Source: Actinospineispora acaciae DSM 45401
GTDB lineage: Bacteria > Actinomycetota > Actinomycetes > Mycobacteriales > Pseudonocardiaceae
DNA: 64,000 nt
Direction: 5' to 3'
NCBI RefSeq assembly: GCF_000620785.1
Contig: NZ_JIAI01000002.1
Span: forward strand, 614,110 to 678,109
Positions 17,031 to 25,771 of this stretch are shown here, in pieces. The stretch's first letter is position 1; each line of letters opens with the position of its first letter. The translations under genes were made by a program, and so were the position numbers. Under the pieces are notes generated by a model. That model was not told the DNA's origin, ran no database searches, and saw only the letters and a list, made by a program, of their open reading frames with translations.

Positions 17031-18806
17031 ATGACACGGCCTGGATACCGCCGCGGCGAGCCGACCCGCCCGCCGAGCGGTGCCCTGGCGCGCAAGGCGG
17101 TTGTCGTCGGGGCGGTGCTCGCGGCCGCGGTGGTACTGCTCGCGACGTTGACCGTGGTGTGGGCGCCGTCCTCCGACGTCAGCACCAGCCCGGCGGGCGG
17201 CGTGGGAGGCTTGCTGGGCCCCGCGCTGGCCAAGAAGGACTCCGAGGACTCCAAGGACTCGGACGACGACGATGACGACTCGGGCGGGAGCAAGGGCTCC
17301 AGCAAGAAGTCGAAGCGCGGCGGCTCGGACGACGAGGACTCGGGCAAGAAGAAGAGCTCCTCCAAGAAGGGCGGCTCGTCGAAGAAGTCTGGCTCGTCGA
17401 AGAGCAGCTCCTCCGACGGCGACTCGGACGGCTCAGGCTCGTCATCCGGTGGCTCGTCATCCGGTGGCGGCTCGTCGTCCGGCTCCGGCCCGACCGGAAC
17501 CAACTCGGGCTCAGGCACGGGCTCGGGCACAGGCACAGGCACCGGCTCGGGCACCGGTGGCAGCGCCCCGACCGGCCGCGCCGGCCCGGCCGCCAACATC
17601 AACTGTACGAAGGAGGTCACCGACGAGCCCGGGTTGAAGGAGGCGCTGGCCTCGGCCGGTCCGAACGACGTGATCTGCGTGAAGGGCAACCTCGGCAAGT
17701 CGCCTGCGCCGTCCTCAGGGCCATCCCCCGGGCCGTCCACGTCGTCCCCGGTCCCCACGCCGAGCGTGCTGCCGCCGTTCGGGCTGCCCATGCCGTCCGG
17801 CGGCCCGACGAGCACCTGCGGGCCGGGGGCGGTGTGCAAGCAGAACAACCGCTCGTCCTCCGGCTCCTCGAACGGCTCGGGCGGGGGCTCGGCGCCGACC
17901 TCGAAGAACCAGTCCCTCGGCACCCCGGGCGGCGGAGGGGGCGGCGCGACCGACGCCGCCGCGACCGGGTTCACCGGCCCGCCCGGCGCCACCACCCCCA
18001 AGCAGGAGAACTGCTCCAAACAGGTCGACGGCGCCGGCCTGTCCCAGGCGGTCACCGGGGCCTCGCCAGGGGACCGGATCTGCGTCACCGGCGACTCGCC
18101 GAACCGCCTCGTGATCAACAAGGGCGGCACGGAGCAGGCGCCGATCCAGGTCATCGGCAACGGCAAGACCAGCGTGAAGGGCATCACCGTCAAGGCCAGC
18201 AACGTCGTCGTGGACGGCTTTCAGGTGCTCGGCGCCCAGGCCCCCGGCATCGAGCTGACCGGCGACCACATCACCGCCCAGAACAACACCGTCAAGCACC
18301 CCACCGGCGGCGACTTCGACGGCATGCGGTTCTTCGGCAACAACATCAAGATCCTGCACAACACGATCAGCGACATCAACCCCGACGGCGGCAGCGCGCA
18401 CGCGGACTGCATGCAGACCTTCACCAGCGGCAAGCCGTCCAGCGAGAACCTGGTCATCGACGGCAACCGGTGCGAGAAGATCGCGAACATCTGCCTGATG
18501 GCCGAGGGTCCCGGCGACGTGGGCGACGGCGGCGGGGGCGACGGGACCTCGGCGAACTGGACGTACAGCAACAACTTCTGCGAGTTCGGCGCGTCCCAGG
18601 GCGTCATGGTGGAGGCGGTGCAGAAGGTCACCATCCGCAACAACCAGTTCGAAGGCAAGTCGGACAAGGCGATCGGCCTGGACATCGGCTCCACCGGGGC
18701 CACCGTCGCCGCGAACGTCCTCGGCCAGGGCATCGACCACGAGGTCGGCATGGACTCCAAGTCCAGGCAGGGCTACCAGGGCCCGCAGCCCGGTGGCGGG
18801 CCGTGA
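17031..18806 (+). CDS. Membrane-anchored beta-helix protein with long charged/Ser-Gly stalk
   Basis: A 591-residue surface protein. Residues ~20-45 form one membrane helix (VVVGAVLAAAVVLLATLTVV). A stalk of ~140 residues follows, rich in Asp/Ser, then Lys/Ser, then Ser-Gly-Thr repeats. Next is NCTKEVTDEPGLKEALASAG with NDVICVKG, which looks like the first turn of a beta-helix cap, a Pro/Ser linker, and a second such cap (NCSKQVDGAGLSQAVTGAS) leading into a right-handed parallel beta-helix to the end (NNTVKHPTGGDFDGM, DGNRCEKIANICL, IRNNQFEGKSDKAIGL). The fold suggests carbohydrate binding or lyase activity; no catalytic residues are assigned. The end overlaps the next gene (GTGA). Confidence 0.75.
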   Translation: MTRPGYRRGEPTRPPSGALARKAVVVGAVLAAAVVLLATLTVVWAPSSDVSTSPAGGVGGLLGPALAKKDSEDSKDSDDDDDDSGGSKGSSKKSKRGGSDDEDSGKKKSSSKKGGSSKKSGSSKSSSSDGDSDGSGSSSGGSSSGGGSSSGSGPTGTNSGSGTGSGTGTGTGSGTGGSAPTGRAGPAANINCTKEVTDEPGLKEALASAGPNDVICVKGNLGKSPAPSSGPSPGPSTSSPVPTPSVLPPFGLPMPSGGPTSTCGPGAVCKQNNRSSSGSSNGSGGGSAPTSKNQSLGTPGGGGGGATDAAATGFTGPPGATTPKQENCSKQVDGAGLSQAVTGASPGDRICVTGDSPNRLVINKGGTEQAPIQVIGNGKTSVKGITVKASNVVVDGFQVLGAQAPGIELTGDHITAQNNTVKHPTGGDFDGMRFFGNNIKILHNTISDINPDGGSAHADCMQTFTSGKPSSENLVIDGNRCEKIANICLMAEGPGDVGDGGGGDGTSANWTYSNNFCEFGASQGVMVEAVQKVTIRNNQFEGKSDKAIGLDIGSTGATVAANVLGQGIDHEVGMDSKSRQGYQGPQPGGGP

Positions 18807-19798
18807 CCTGGCGGAAGACGACGCGCTCGCTCGCCGGGGCGCTCAGCGTGATCATCGTGGTGATACCGGGTCCGGACGGCTCGGGCTCGGACAGATCGAG
18901 CTCCGGCACGTCCGAGCGGCCCGCGACGGCCTCGGTGCGGCTGGTCACCGGCACCGGCGACACGGTCAGGGTCACCGACGCCAACTCGCTGTCCCAGGCG
19001 CTCGCCGGAGCCAAACCGGGCCGGACGATCGAGCTGGCCGACGGCACCTACACCGGCAAGTTCGTGATCAACACCGCCGGCGAGGAGGGCAACCCGATCA
19101 CCCTGAAGGGCTCCAGGGACGCCGTGCTCACCGGCGGCGACGGCGGCTCCGGCTACGACCTGCACCTGGACGGGGCGAACCACTGGCAGCTGGTCGGCTT
19201 CACCGTCTCCGGCCTGGAGAAGGGGATCATGACCGACAGGACGAACCACACGGTGCTCTCCGGCCTCGACGTCGGCAACACCGGCGCCGAGGCCGTGCAC
19301 TTCGGCAACTTCAGCTCGGACAACGTCGTGCAGGACTCCGTCATCCACGACACCGGCAAGGCCAAGCCGCAGTTCGGCGAGGGCCTCTACTTCGGCACCG
19401 CCAAGTCCAACTGGTCCACGAAGTCCGGCGGCCAACCGGACAGGTCGAACAACAACAAGGCGCTCAACAACACCTTCAGGTCGATCACCGCCGAGAACAT
19501 CGACGTCAAGGAGGAGACCAGCGGCGGGCTCATCGCCGGCAACAAGTTCGACGGCTCGGCGATCTCCGGCAAGAACTTCGCCGACTCGGTGCTCGACGTC
19601 AAGGGCGTCGGCTACCGGGTCGTGAACAACACCACCACCGGCAGCAGCGCCGCGCTCAAGAACGGCTTCGAGACCCACGTGATCACCGGTCCGGACACCT
19701 CCGGGTGCCGCAACACGTTCGACGGCAACGTCTTCGACGGCGTCCGGTTCAACGGCGGCCAGGAGATCGTGCTCGACGCCAAGTGCGGTGATCCGTGA
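18803..19798 (+). CDS. Secreted right-handed beta-helix protein (pectate lyase-like fold)
   Basis: A 331-residue protein starting at the GTG overlapping the upstream stop by 4 bases. The first ~25 residues (MTWRKTTRSLAGALSVIIVV) form a signal or anchor. The mature part begins with the same cap motif as its neighbour (ANSLSQALAGAKPGRTIELADG) and continues as beta-helix turns: NPITLKGSRDAVLTGG, NHWQLVGFTVSGLEKGI, NHTVLSGLDVGNTGAEAVH, DNVVQDSVIHDTGKAK. This layout resembles polysaccharide lyase/chondroitinase B-type proteins. It has no acidic stalk, so the pair looks like a duplicated fold with different surface presentation. The last 50 bases overlap the convergent GlxA-type gene. Confidence 0.78.
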   Translation: MTWRKTTRSLAGALSVIIVVIPGPDGSGSDRSSSGTSERPATASVRLVTGTGDTVRVTDANSLSQALAGAKPGRTIELADGTYTGKFVINTAGEEGNPITLKGSRDAVLTGGDGGSGYDLHLDGANHWQLVGFTVSGLEKGIMTDRTNHTVLSGLDVGNTGAEAVHFGNFSSDNVVQDSVIHDTGKAKPQFGEGLYFGTAKSNWSTKSGGQPDRSNNNKALNNTFRSITAENIDVKEETSGGLIAGNKFDGSAISGKNFADSVLDVKGVGYRVVNNTTTGSSAALKNGFETHVITGPDTSGCRNTFDGNVFDGVRFNGGQEIVLDAKCGDP

Positions 19799-20753
19799 CC
19801 GCGCGGGGTTCGCCGAAGGTCCGCCGGTAGGCGCCGGGCGTGGTGCCGAGGTGCGCCCGGAAGTGGCGGCGCAGGTTGACCGCCGAGGCGAGCCCGACCC
19901 GGGTGGCGATGGACTCCACCGGGAGGTCGGTCTGCTCCAGCAGCACCCGCGCCGCGTCGAGGCGCTGGGCGAGCAGCCACTCTCCCGGGCTGGTGCCGAG
20001 CTGTTCGGTGAACCGCCGGCTGAGGGTCCGGCTCGACAGTTGGGCGCGTTGGGCGAGCCGGCCGACGGTCAGCAGGGTGTCGAGCCGCGAGCTGGCCCAC
20101 TCCAGCAGCGGCGCCAGCGAGTCATCCGCCCTGGCCGGGGCGGGTTGGGTGGCGTACTGGAGCTGGCTGCCCTCCCGGTGCGGCGGCAGCACCATGTTGC
20201 GGGCGATCTGGGCGGCATGGGCCGCGCCGTGGTCGCGGCGCACGAGGTGCAGGCACAGGTCGATGCCCGCGCCGGTCCCGGCGCTGGTCGCGACGTCGCC
20301 GTGGTCCACGTAGAGGACGTCAGGGTCCACCCGCACCTCGGGGAAGGCGGCGGCGAGCTGGCCGGTCTGGCGCCAGTGCGTGGTGGCGCGGCGGCCGTCG
20401 AGCAGGCCGGTCCGGGCGAGGACGAACGCGCCCGTGCAGATGGCGGCGATCCGCGCCCCGCGCCGGTGGGCGTCCAGCAGTGCCTCGATGACGGCCGGCG
20501 ACGCCGGTGCGCCGGGCGGCTGCCAGCCGGGGATGACCACGGTGTCCGCGTCCCTGACCGCCGCCAGGCCCGCGTCGACGAGCATCGTGTAGCCGACGGT
20601 GGTCCGCACGGGGCCGGGGCGTTCGGCGCAGACCCGGAAGTCGTAGTGGGCCGGCACGTCCGGGCGGGTGCCGCCGAAGACCTCGGCGGCGCTGGCCAGC
20701 TCGAAGGGTGACTGGGGCGGGTTGAGCAGGGCCACCACTTGATGACGGCTCAT
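19749..20753 (-). CDS. GlxA-type transcriptional regulator (DJ-1/PfpI-like domain plus AraC HTH)
   Basis: A 334-residue two-domain regulator. Residues ~5-185 are a class I amidotransferase-like/DJ-1 domain with the nucleophile-elbow Cys in AAICTGAFVLARTGLLDGR and the typical RATTHWRQTGQLA and DVATSAGTGAGIDLCLHLV. Residues ~215-315 carry two AraC helix-turn-helix units (TVGRLAQRAQLSSRTLSRRF and IATRVGLASAVNLRRHF). It is divergent from the alpha/beta hydrolase at 20825 with a 71-base gap, the likely target. The ligand is unknown. Confidence 0.92.
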   Translation of the reverse strand: MSRHQVVALLNPPQSPFELASAAEVFGGTRPDVPAHYDFRVCAERPGPVRTTVGYTMLVDAGLAAVRDADTVVIPGWQPPGAPASPAVIEALLDAHRRGARIAAICTGAFVLARTGLLDGRRATTHWRQTGQLAAAFPEVRVDPDVLYVDHGDVATSAGTGAGIDLCLHLVRRDHGAAHAAQIARNMVLPPHREGSQLQYATQPAPARADDSLAPLLEWASSRLDTLLTVGRLAQRAQLSSRTLSRRFTEQLGTSPGEWLLAQRLDAARVLLEQTDLPVESIATRVGLASAVNLRRHFRAHLGTTPGAYRRTFGEPRAVTDHRTWRRARSPGRR

Positions 20754-20824
20754 GGCACGATTCTACCCATAGATGTCTTTTCGGACTCTCGGCTGGTAGA
20801 AGGCGCCGAGGGCACAGTGGAGCC

Positions 20825-21637
20825 ATGAGCGGTGTGCTGAGAACCGAGATCCAGGTCGACGGAGAAATAGCCAGCTACCTGACCGTGGAGCGCGACGGCC
20901 CCACCGTGTTGATGCTGCACGGGACGTACTGGAGCCGGGTGTGGCTCCCGGTGCTGGGCCGTGTCGCCGAGGCGGGGCTGCGGCCGGTCGCGGTCGATCT
21001 GCCCGGCCTGGGCCGCTCCGGAGGCGAGCTGACCCCGGAGACGGCCACCGTCCCGGCCCTGGCGGAGTGGGTGACCCGGTTCGCGTCCGCTTTGAAGCTC
21101 TCCGGGCCGGTCGCAGTGGCGGGTCACGACATCGGCGGCGCCATCGCCCAGCATCTCCTCGCCCATGAGCGGCTGGAGGTGTCCAGGCTGGCCCTGGTCA
21201 ACTCCGTCACCTACGACTCCTGGCCGGCGCCGCACGTGGCCCGGTTCGGGGATCCGGCGGCCACCGCCGACGATGTACTGGCCGCCCGCCGGAAGGCGGT
21301 GACATCGGCGCTGGCCGGTGCCGCCACCGAGCAACTGGTCGCCGACTACGTGGATCCGTGGACCGATCCGAGGGTCCGCCGCTCCTGGCTGGCCATGGCG
21401 GGCGCGGCGGACAGCCGCTACACCCTCGACCTCGTCCCCGCGCTGAAGCGGTCCACGACGCCCAAGCTTCTGGTCTGGGGCGAGGACGACGCCTTCGAGA
21501 CGGTGGAGTACGCCGAGAAGTTCGCCTCGGAGATCCCGCACACCACGCTCATCCGCATCCCGGCCGCGGACCACATCCCCACCGAGAACGCCCCCGACCG
21601 GATCGCCCGCGCCCTCGTCGACTTCTTCACGGCGTAG
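20825..21637 (+). CDS. Alpha/beta hydrolase with an Asp at the nucleophile position
   Basis: A 270-residue hydrolase: oxyanion loop LMLHGTYWSRVW, DLPGLGRSGG, nucleophile elbow AGHDIGGAIAQ, acid region LVWGEDDAFE and final His in ADHIPTENAP. At the elbow the usual Ser is Asp, as in haloalkane dehalogenases, fluoroacetate dehalogenases and epoxide hydrolases, which form an ester intermediate with the substrate. A C-C, epoxide or C-halogen substrate cannot be chosen from the sequence. No signal peptide. It is probably controlled by the divergent GlxA-type regulator. Its stop abuts the ABC permease gene tail to tail (21637/21638). Confidence 0.85.
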   Translation: MSGVLRTEIQVDGEIASYLTVERDGPTVLMLHGTYWSRVWLPVLGRVAEAGLRPVAVDLPGLGRSGGELTPETATVPALAEWVTRFASALKLSGPVAVAGHDIGGAIAQHLLAHERLEVSRLALVNSVTYDSWPAPHVARFGDPAATADDVLAARRKAVTSALAGAATEQLVADYVDPWTDPRVRRSWLAMAGAADSRYTLDLVPALKRSTTPKLLVWGEDDAFETVEYAEKFASEIPHTTLIRIPAADHIPTENAPDRIARALVDFFTA

Positions 21638-22462
21638 CTACCGGCTCAGCCGCTGATACCTGCGCACGGCCAGCGGCAGGAACACCGCCGTGATCACGAT
21701 CGGCCAGACCACGGCCATCAGCGCGGAGTTCTGCTCGACCCAGCTCCCGCCGGTGGCCACCGGGGTGCCGTACAGCTCGCGGATGGCGTTGGCCGTGGCG
21801 GACACCGGGTTCCACATCGCGATCGCGCCCAGCCAGTCCGGCATCAGGTGCGGCGGGGTGAACACGCTGGACACCATGCCGAACGGGAACGCCAGCGCGA
21901 ACAGGTTGCCCGCCGCCTCCTGGTTGGCCACCTTCAGCCCGATCCACACGCCGACCCAGATCAACGCGAACCGCAGCCACAGCAGCAGCCCGAACGCGAC
22001 CAGCCCGGCGACCACGCCGGTGTTCGACCGCCAGCCGATGACCAGCGCGATCACCATCAGCACCAGCAGGTCCAGCGCGGCGTGCAGCACGTCGGACAGG
22101 CCCCGGCCGGTGACCACGGCGGACGGCGACATCGGCATGGACCGGAACCGGTCGGTGACCCCGCGCTCCTTGTCGATCGCCACCGCCATCGCGGTGTTCA
22201 TGAACCCGAACGCCATGGTCATCGCGAACATGCCGGGCATCGCGTACGACTTGTAGTCGGTGCCCTCGCCGACGTTCATCGCGCTGCCGAACACGTAGAC
22301 GAACAGCAGCACCGACACGATCGGGAAGCCCAGCTGCCAGGCGATCAGCGACGGCTGCTTGACCAGGTGGGTCAGCTCGCGGCGGACGATCGTCCAGGAG
22401 TCCGCCAGCGCCCAGTAGACCCTGCGCTCGGGCCGGTTCTCGGTGGGCAGAGCGGTGGTCAT
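21638..22462 (-). CDS. ABC-2 type permease, DrrB-like
   Basis: A 274-residue permease with six hydrophobic segments of the ABC-2 fold. After a cytoplasmic N-terminus ([20 protein letters not shown]) come [29 protein letters not shown], the cytoplasmic [19 protein letters not shown] loop, and [21 protein letters not shown]. The signature [17 protein letters not shown] is typical of daunorubicin-resistance DrrB-like exporters. It starts at an ATG overlapping the ATPase stop by 4 bases. Together they should form an exporter whose substrate, drug or lipid, is unknown. Confidence 0.92.
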   Translation of the reverse strand: MTTALPTENRPERRVYWALADSWTIVRRELTHLVKQPSLIAWQLGFPIVSVLLFVYVFGSAMNVGEGTDYKSYAMPGMFAMTMAFGFMNTAMAVAIDKERGVTDRFRSMPMSPSAVVTGRGLSDVLHAALDLLVLMVIALVIGWRSNTGVVAGLVAFGLLLWLRFALIWVGVWIGLKVANQEAAGNLFALAFPFGMVSSVFTPPHLMPDWLGAIAMWNPVSATANAIRELYGTPVATGGSWVEQNSALMAVVWPIVITAVFLPLAVRRYQRLSR

Positions 22463-23457
22463 ACCGAAACTCCTTCCGGTTCGGTGTCGTTGGCGGACGC
22501 GCGCTCGTCCGTGGCCGGGCGCCCGGTGAGCCGCAGGAACACCTCGTCGAGCGTGGGCCGGCGCAGGCCGATGTCCTCGGTGGCGAACCCGCCGTCCTGC
22601 AGCGCGTTGGCCACCTCGGTGAGAACCCGGACCCGGTCGGTGACCGCGGCGTGCACCCTGGGCTCCCTCGGGTCGGTCCACGGGTTGGGGTCGCCGGAGA
22701 TCCGGGCCAGGAGCGCGGCCACCTCCGGCAGGTCGGCCGGGTCGCCGAGCAGCACCTCGATCCGGTCGCCGCCGATGGCCCGCTTGAGCCCGGCCGGGGT
22801 GTCCTCGATGACGTTGTGCCCCTTGTCGATCACCGCTATCCGGTCCGAGAGCTTGTCGGCCTCGTCCAGGTAGTGCGTGGTGAGCAGGACCGTGGTGCCG
22901 CCGCCGGCCAGCTCGCGCACCGCCTCCCACACCTCGATGCGCCCGCGCGGGTCCAGGCCGGTGGTCGGTTCGTCCAGGAACAGCACCTCGGGCGCCAGGA
23001 TCATGCTCGAGGCCAGGTCCAGCCGTCGGCGCATGCCGCCGCTGAACCCCTTGACCTGCTTGTCGGCCGACTCGGTCAGGCTGAACCGCTCCAGCAGCTC
23101 GTCGGCGCGGCGCCGGGCGTCGGGCCCGCTCAGGTGGAACAGCCTGGCGAACATCACCAGGTTCTGCCGGGCGGTGAGGATCTCGTCCACGGCGGCGTTC
23201 TGCCCGGTCAGCCCGATCCGCTGGCGCACAAGCCTGGGCTCGGTCCGCACGTCGAACCCGGCCACCGTGGCCCTGCCGCCGTCCAGCCTGATCAGCGTGG
23301 ACAGGATGCGCACCGCCGTGGTCTTGCCGGCGCCGTTCGGCCCGAGCAGCCCGAACACGCTTCCCTTGGGCACGGCCAGGTCGAGCCCGTCCAGCGCCGG
23401 CTTGTCGCCGTACCGCTTGAGCAGGCCCTCGGCCAGCACCGAGTACTCGGATGACAT
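22459..23457 (-). CDS. ABC exporter ATPase, DrrA-like
   Basis: A 332-residue ATPase with Walker A ([16 protein letters not shown]), Q loop ([19 protein letters not shown]), signature ([18 protein letters not shown]), Walker B ([14 protein letters not shown]), and H loop ([19 protein letters not shown]). The C-terminal extension with [15 protein letters not shown] is characteristic of DrrA. It is the first gene of the operon and is divergent from the TetR gene 23552-24316. The palindromic operator between them overlaps the region where its promoter must lie, so drug-inducible expression is likely. Confidence 0.95.
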   Translation of the reverse strand: MSSEYSVLAEGLLKRYGDKPALDGLDLAVPKGSVFGLLGPNGAGKTTAVRILSTLIRLDGGRATVAGFDVRTEPRLVRQRIGLTGQNAAVDEILTARQNLVMFARLFHLSGPDARRRADELLERFSLTESADKQVKGFSGGMRRRLDLASSMILAPEVLFLDEPTTGLDPRGRIEVWEAVRELAGGGTTVLLTTHYLDEADKLSDRIAVIDKGHNVIEDTPAGLKRAIGGDRIEVLLGDPADLPEVAALLARISGDPNPWTDPREPRVHAAVTDRVRVLTEVANALQDGGFATEDIGLRRPTLDEVFLRLTGRPATDERASANDTEPEGVSV

Positions 23458-23478
23458 TCGTGTCCCTTCCGCCCAGAT

Positions 23479-23526
23479 CGAACTGAGTACGCTGTACCCA
23501 GATTAGAGTACGGTGTACTCAGTTCG
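23479..23526. promoter_or_regulatory. TetR operator pair between drug exporter and tetR
   Basis: Two related palindromes: GAGTAC-GCT-GTACCC at 23485-23499 and the perfect GAGTAC-GGT-GTACTC at 23506-23520, centres 21 bases apart. They are also nested in one larger inverted repeat, with CGAACTGAGTAC at 23479-23490 matching GTACTCAGTTCG at 23515-23526. The GTAC-type half sites with a 3-base spacer are common for TetR repressors. The site lies 22 bases from the ABC start and 26 from the tetR start, so one bound complex could block both. Confidence 0.8.
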
Positions 23527-23551
23527 CATATGAGTTTTTCGGGAGCAACCG

Positions 23552-24316
23552 ATGACGACCGTGCAGAGCGGCAGCGGCGACCTCAGCCGGAGCCTGGAGC
23601 TGCTCTGGCGCGGCCGCGAACCGATGAGCCGAGGCCCCAAGCCGGGGCTCACCCTCGAACGGCTGGTGGCCGCCGCCGTCGCGCTGGCCGACCGGGAGGG
23701 GGTCGGGGCGCTGTCCATGCGCAAGGTGGCCGCCGAGCTCGGCGTCGGCACCATGTCGCTGTACCGCTACGTCCCGGGCAAGAGCGAGCTGATCGACCTG
23801 ATGCTCGACCACGTCTACGGCGAGCCGGACACCTTGGTCGAGCACCGGGGCAAGCCGTGGCGGACCGTCATGGAGCTGGTCGCGCGCGGCACCTGGGAGA
23901 TCTACCGCGACCATCCGTGGCTGCTCCAGGTCAACCAGGCCCGGCCGATCCTGGGGCCGAACGCGCTGGCCGGCTTCGACTTCGCGCTCGCCGCGCTGGA
24001 CGGCCTGGGCCTGACCGGCCAGGAGCGGGTCGCGCTGATCGTCACGTTGGACAACTTCGTGACCGGCACCGCCCGTACCTACACCCTGGCGCGGCAGGCC
24101 AGCCAGGAGACCGGGATCAGCGACGAGGACTTCTGGGCGGCGCAGGAGCCGATCCTGGAGCAGGCGATGGCCACCGGCGCCTACCCCCAGGTCGCCGCCC
24201 TGCCCGACGACGCGTTCAGCATGGACGGCGAGCAGGCGCTGGAGTTCGGCCTGCGGCCGCTGCTGGACGGGTTCGAGCGGTTGGTCGCGAGCCGCCGCCA
24301 AAGCCCGGAAACATGA
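23552..24316 (+). CDS. TetR-family repressor with C-terminal TetR_C-type domain
   Basis: A 254-residue regulator. A ~28-residue N-terminal extension precedes the helix-turn-helix (LTLERLVAAAVALADREGVG, KVAAELGVGTMSLYRYVPGK). The C-terminal domain begins with LIDLMLDHVYGEP and has LDGLGLTGQERVALIVTLDNFVTG, the layout of tetracycline-repressor class C-terminal domains. The start MTTVQSGSGDLSRS lies just after the operator. It most likely represses itself and the divergent DrrAB-like exporter. Ligand unknown. Confidence 0.92.
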   Translation: MTTVQSGSGDLSRSLELLWRGREPMSRGPKPGLTLERLVAAAVALADREGVGALSMRKVAAELGVGTMSLYRYVPGKSELIDLMLDHVYGEPDTLVEHRGKPWRTVMELVARGTWEIYRDHPWLLQVNQARPILGPNALAGFDFALAALDGLGLTGQERVALIVTLDNFVTGTARTYTLARQASQETGISDEDFWAAQEPILEQAMATGAYPQVAALPDDAFSMDGEQALEFGLRPLLDGFERLVASRRQSPET

Positions 24317-24347
24317 CCGTAACGCGGCCTTCCTAGTCTTGACGGTC

Positions 24348-25691
24348 ATGGACCGCCAGCAGGAGTTCGTGCTGCGCACGCTCGAGGAACGCGACATCCG
24401 CTTCGTGCGGCTGTGGTTCACCGACGTGCTGGGCTACCTCAAGTCGGTGGCGATCGCGCCCGCCGAGCTGGAGGGCGCCTTCGCCGAGGGGATCGGTTTC
24501 GACGGCTCCGCGATCGAGGGCTTCGCCCGGGTCTACGAGTCGGACATGGTGGCCAAGCCCGACCCGGCCACCTTCCAGGTGCTGCCCTGGGAGACCCCGG
24601 ACCGCAACCACTACTCGGCGCGGATGTTCTGCGACATCAACATGCCCGACGGGTCGCCGTCCTGGGCGGACCCCCGGCACGTGCTGCGCCGCGCGCTGAG
24701 CAAGGCCGGCGAGGCCGGGTTCACCTGCTACGTGCACCCCGAGATCGAGTTCTACCTGCTCAAGGACCTGCCCAGCGACGGCTCGCCGCCGGTGGCCGCC
24801 GACTCCGGCGGGTACTTCGACCAGTCCAGCCACGACACCGCGCCACACTTCCGCCGCAACGCCATCGAGACGCTGGAGTCGATGGGCATCTCGGTGGAGT
24901 TCAGCCACCACGAGGACGCGCCCGGCATGCAGGAGATCGACCTGCGTTACGCCGACGCGCTGACCATGGCCGACAACATCATGACGTTCCGGTACGTGGT
25001 CAAGGAGGTGGCGCTGACCCAGGGCGTGCGGGCCTCGTTCATGCCCAAGCCGTTCACCAACCAGCCCGGCTCGGCGATGCACACCCACTTCAGCCTGTTC
25101 GAGGGCGACCGCAACGCGTTCCACGACCCGAACGACCCCTACGAGCTCTCCGAGGTCGGCAAGGCGTTCGTGGCCGGCGTGCTCCGGCACGCCCGGGAGA
25201 TCACGGCGGTCACCAACCAGTGGGTGAACTCCTACAAGCGCCTGGTCGTCGGCGGTGAGGCGCCGACCGCCGTCTGCTGGGGGCACGCGAACCGGTCGGC
25301 GCTGGTCAGGGTGCCGATGTACTCGCCGGGCAAGGCGTCCTCGCGGCGGGTGGAGATCCGCTCGCTGGACACCGCGTGCAACCCGTACCTGGCCTTCGCG
25401 GTGGTCCTCGGCGCCGGGCTGACCGGCGTGCAGAAGGGCTACGAGCTGTCCGCGGCGGCCGGCGACGACGTGTGGTCGCTGACCGAGATCGAGCGCCGCG
25501 CGCTGGGCTACGAGATGCTGCCGCAGAACCTCACCGAGGCGCTCGCGGTCATGGAGCACTCCGAGCTGGTCGCGCAGATCCTCGGCGAGCACGTGTTCGA
25601 CTTCTTCCTGCGCAACAAGCGGGCCGAGTGGGACGCCTACCGCCGCAACGTCACGCCGTACGAGCTGGCCACGTACCTGCCGGTCCTCTGA
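24348..25691 (+). CDS. glnA2: Glutamine synthetase, GlnA2 type
   Basis: A 447-residue type I glutamine synthetase-family enzyme. It closely matches the actinobacterial GlnA2 pattern: MDRQQEFVLRTLEERDIRF, VRLWFTDVLGYLKSVAIAPA, EGIGFDGSAIEGF, YVHPEIEFYLLK, EFSHHEDAPGMQEIDLRYAD, SFMPKPFTNQPGSAMHTH, NRSALVRVPMYSPGKASSRR and FDFFLRNKRAEWDAYRR. Catalysis is ATP-dependent amidation of glutamate, or, as reported for a Streptomyces GlnA2, gamma-glutamylation of polyamines; the sequence alone does not decide. I start at the ATG 24348; no good Shine-Dalgarno is seen, so a leaderless message is possible. In mycobacteria glnE is its neighbour; here glnE is 32.6 kb downstream, beyond the island. Confidence 0.92.
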   Translation: MDRQQEFVLRTLEERDIRFVRLWFTDVLGYLKSVAIAPAELEGAFAEGIGFDGSAIEGFARVYESDMVAKPDPATFQVLPWETPDRNHYSARMFCDINMPDGSPSWADPRHVLRRALSKAGEAGFTCYVHPEIEFYLLKDLPSDGSPPVAADSGGYFDQSSHDTAPHFRRNAIETLESMGISVEFSHHEDAPGMQEIDLRYADALTMADNIMTFRYVVKEVALTQGVRASFMPKPFTNQPGSAMHTHFSLFEGDRNAFHDPNDPYELSEVGKAFVAGVLRHAREITAVTNQWVNSYKRLVVGGEAPTAVCWGHANRSALVRVPMYSPGKASSRRVEIRSLDTACNPYLAFAVVLGAGLTGVQKGYELSAAAGDDVWSLTEIERRALGYEMLPQNLTEALAVMEHSELVAQILGEHVFDFFLRNKRAEWDAYRRNVTPYELATYLPVL

Positions 25692-25771
25692 CCCGCGCAG
25701 TTCATTCAAAGTTCACCTTCTCGTACCAGCCTTCTGGGTGGCTGACTGGCCACCTGGGAGGGGAGAGACGG

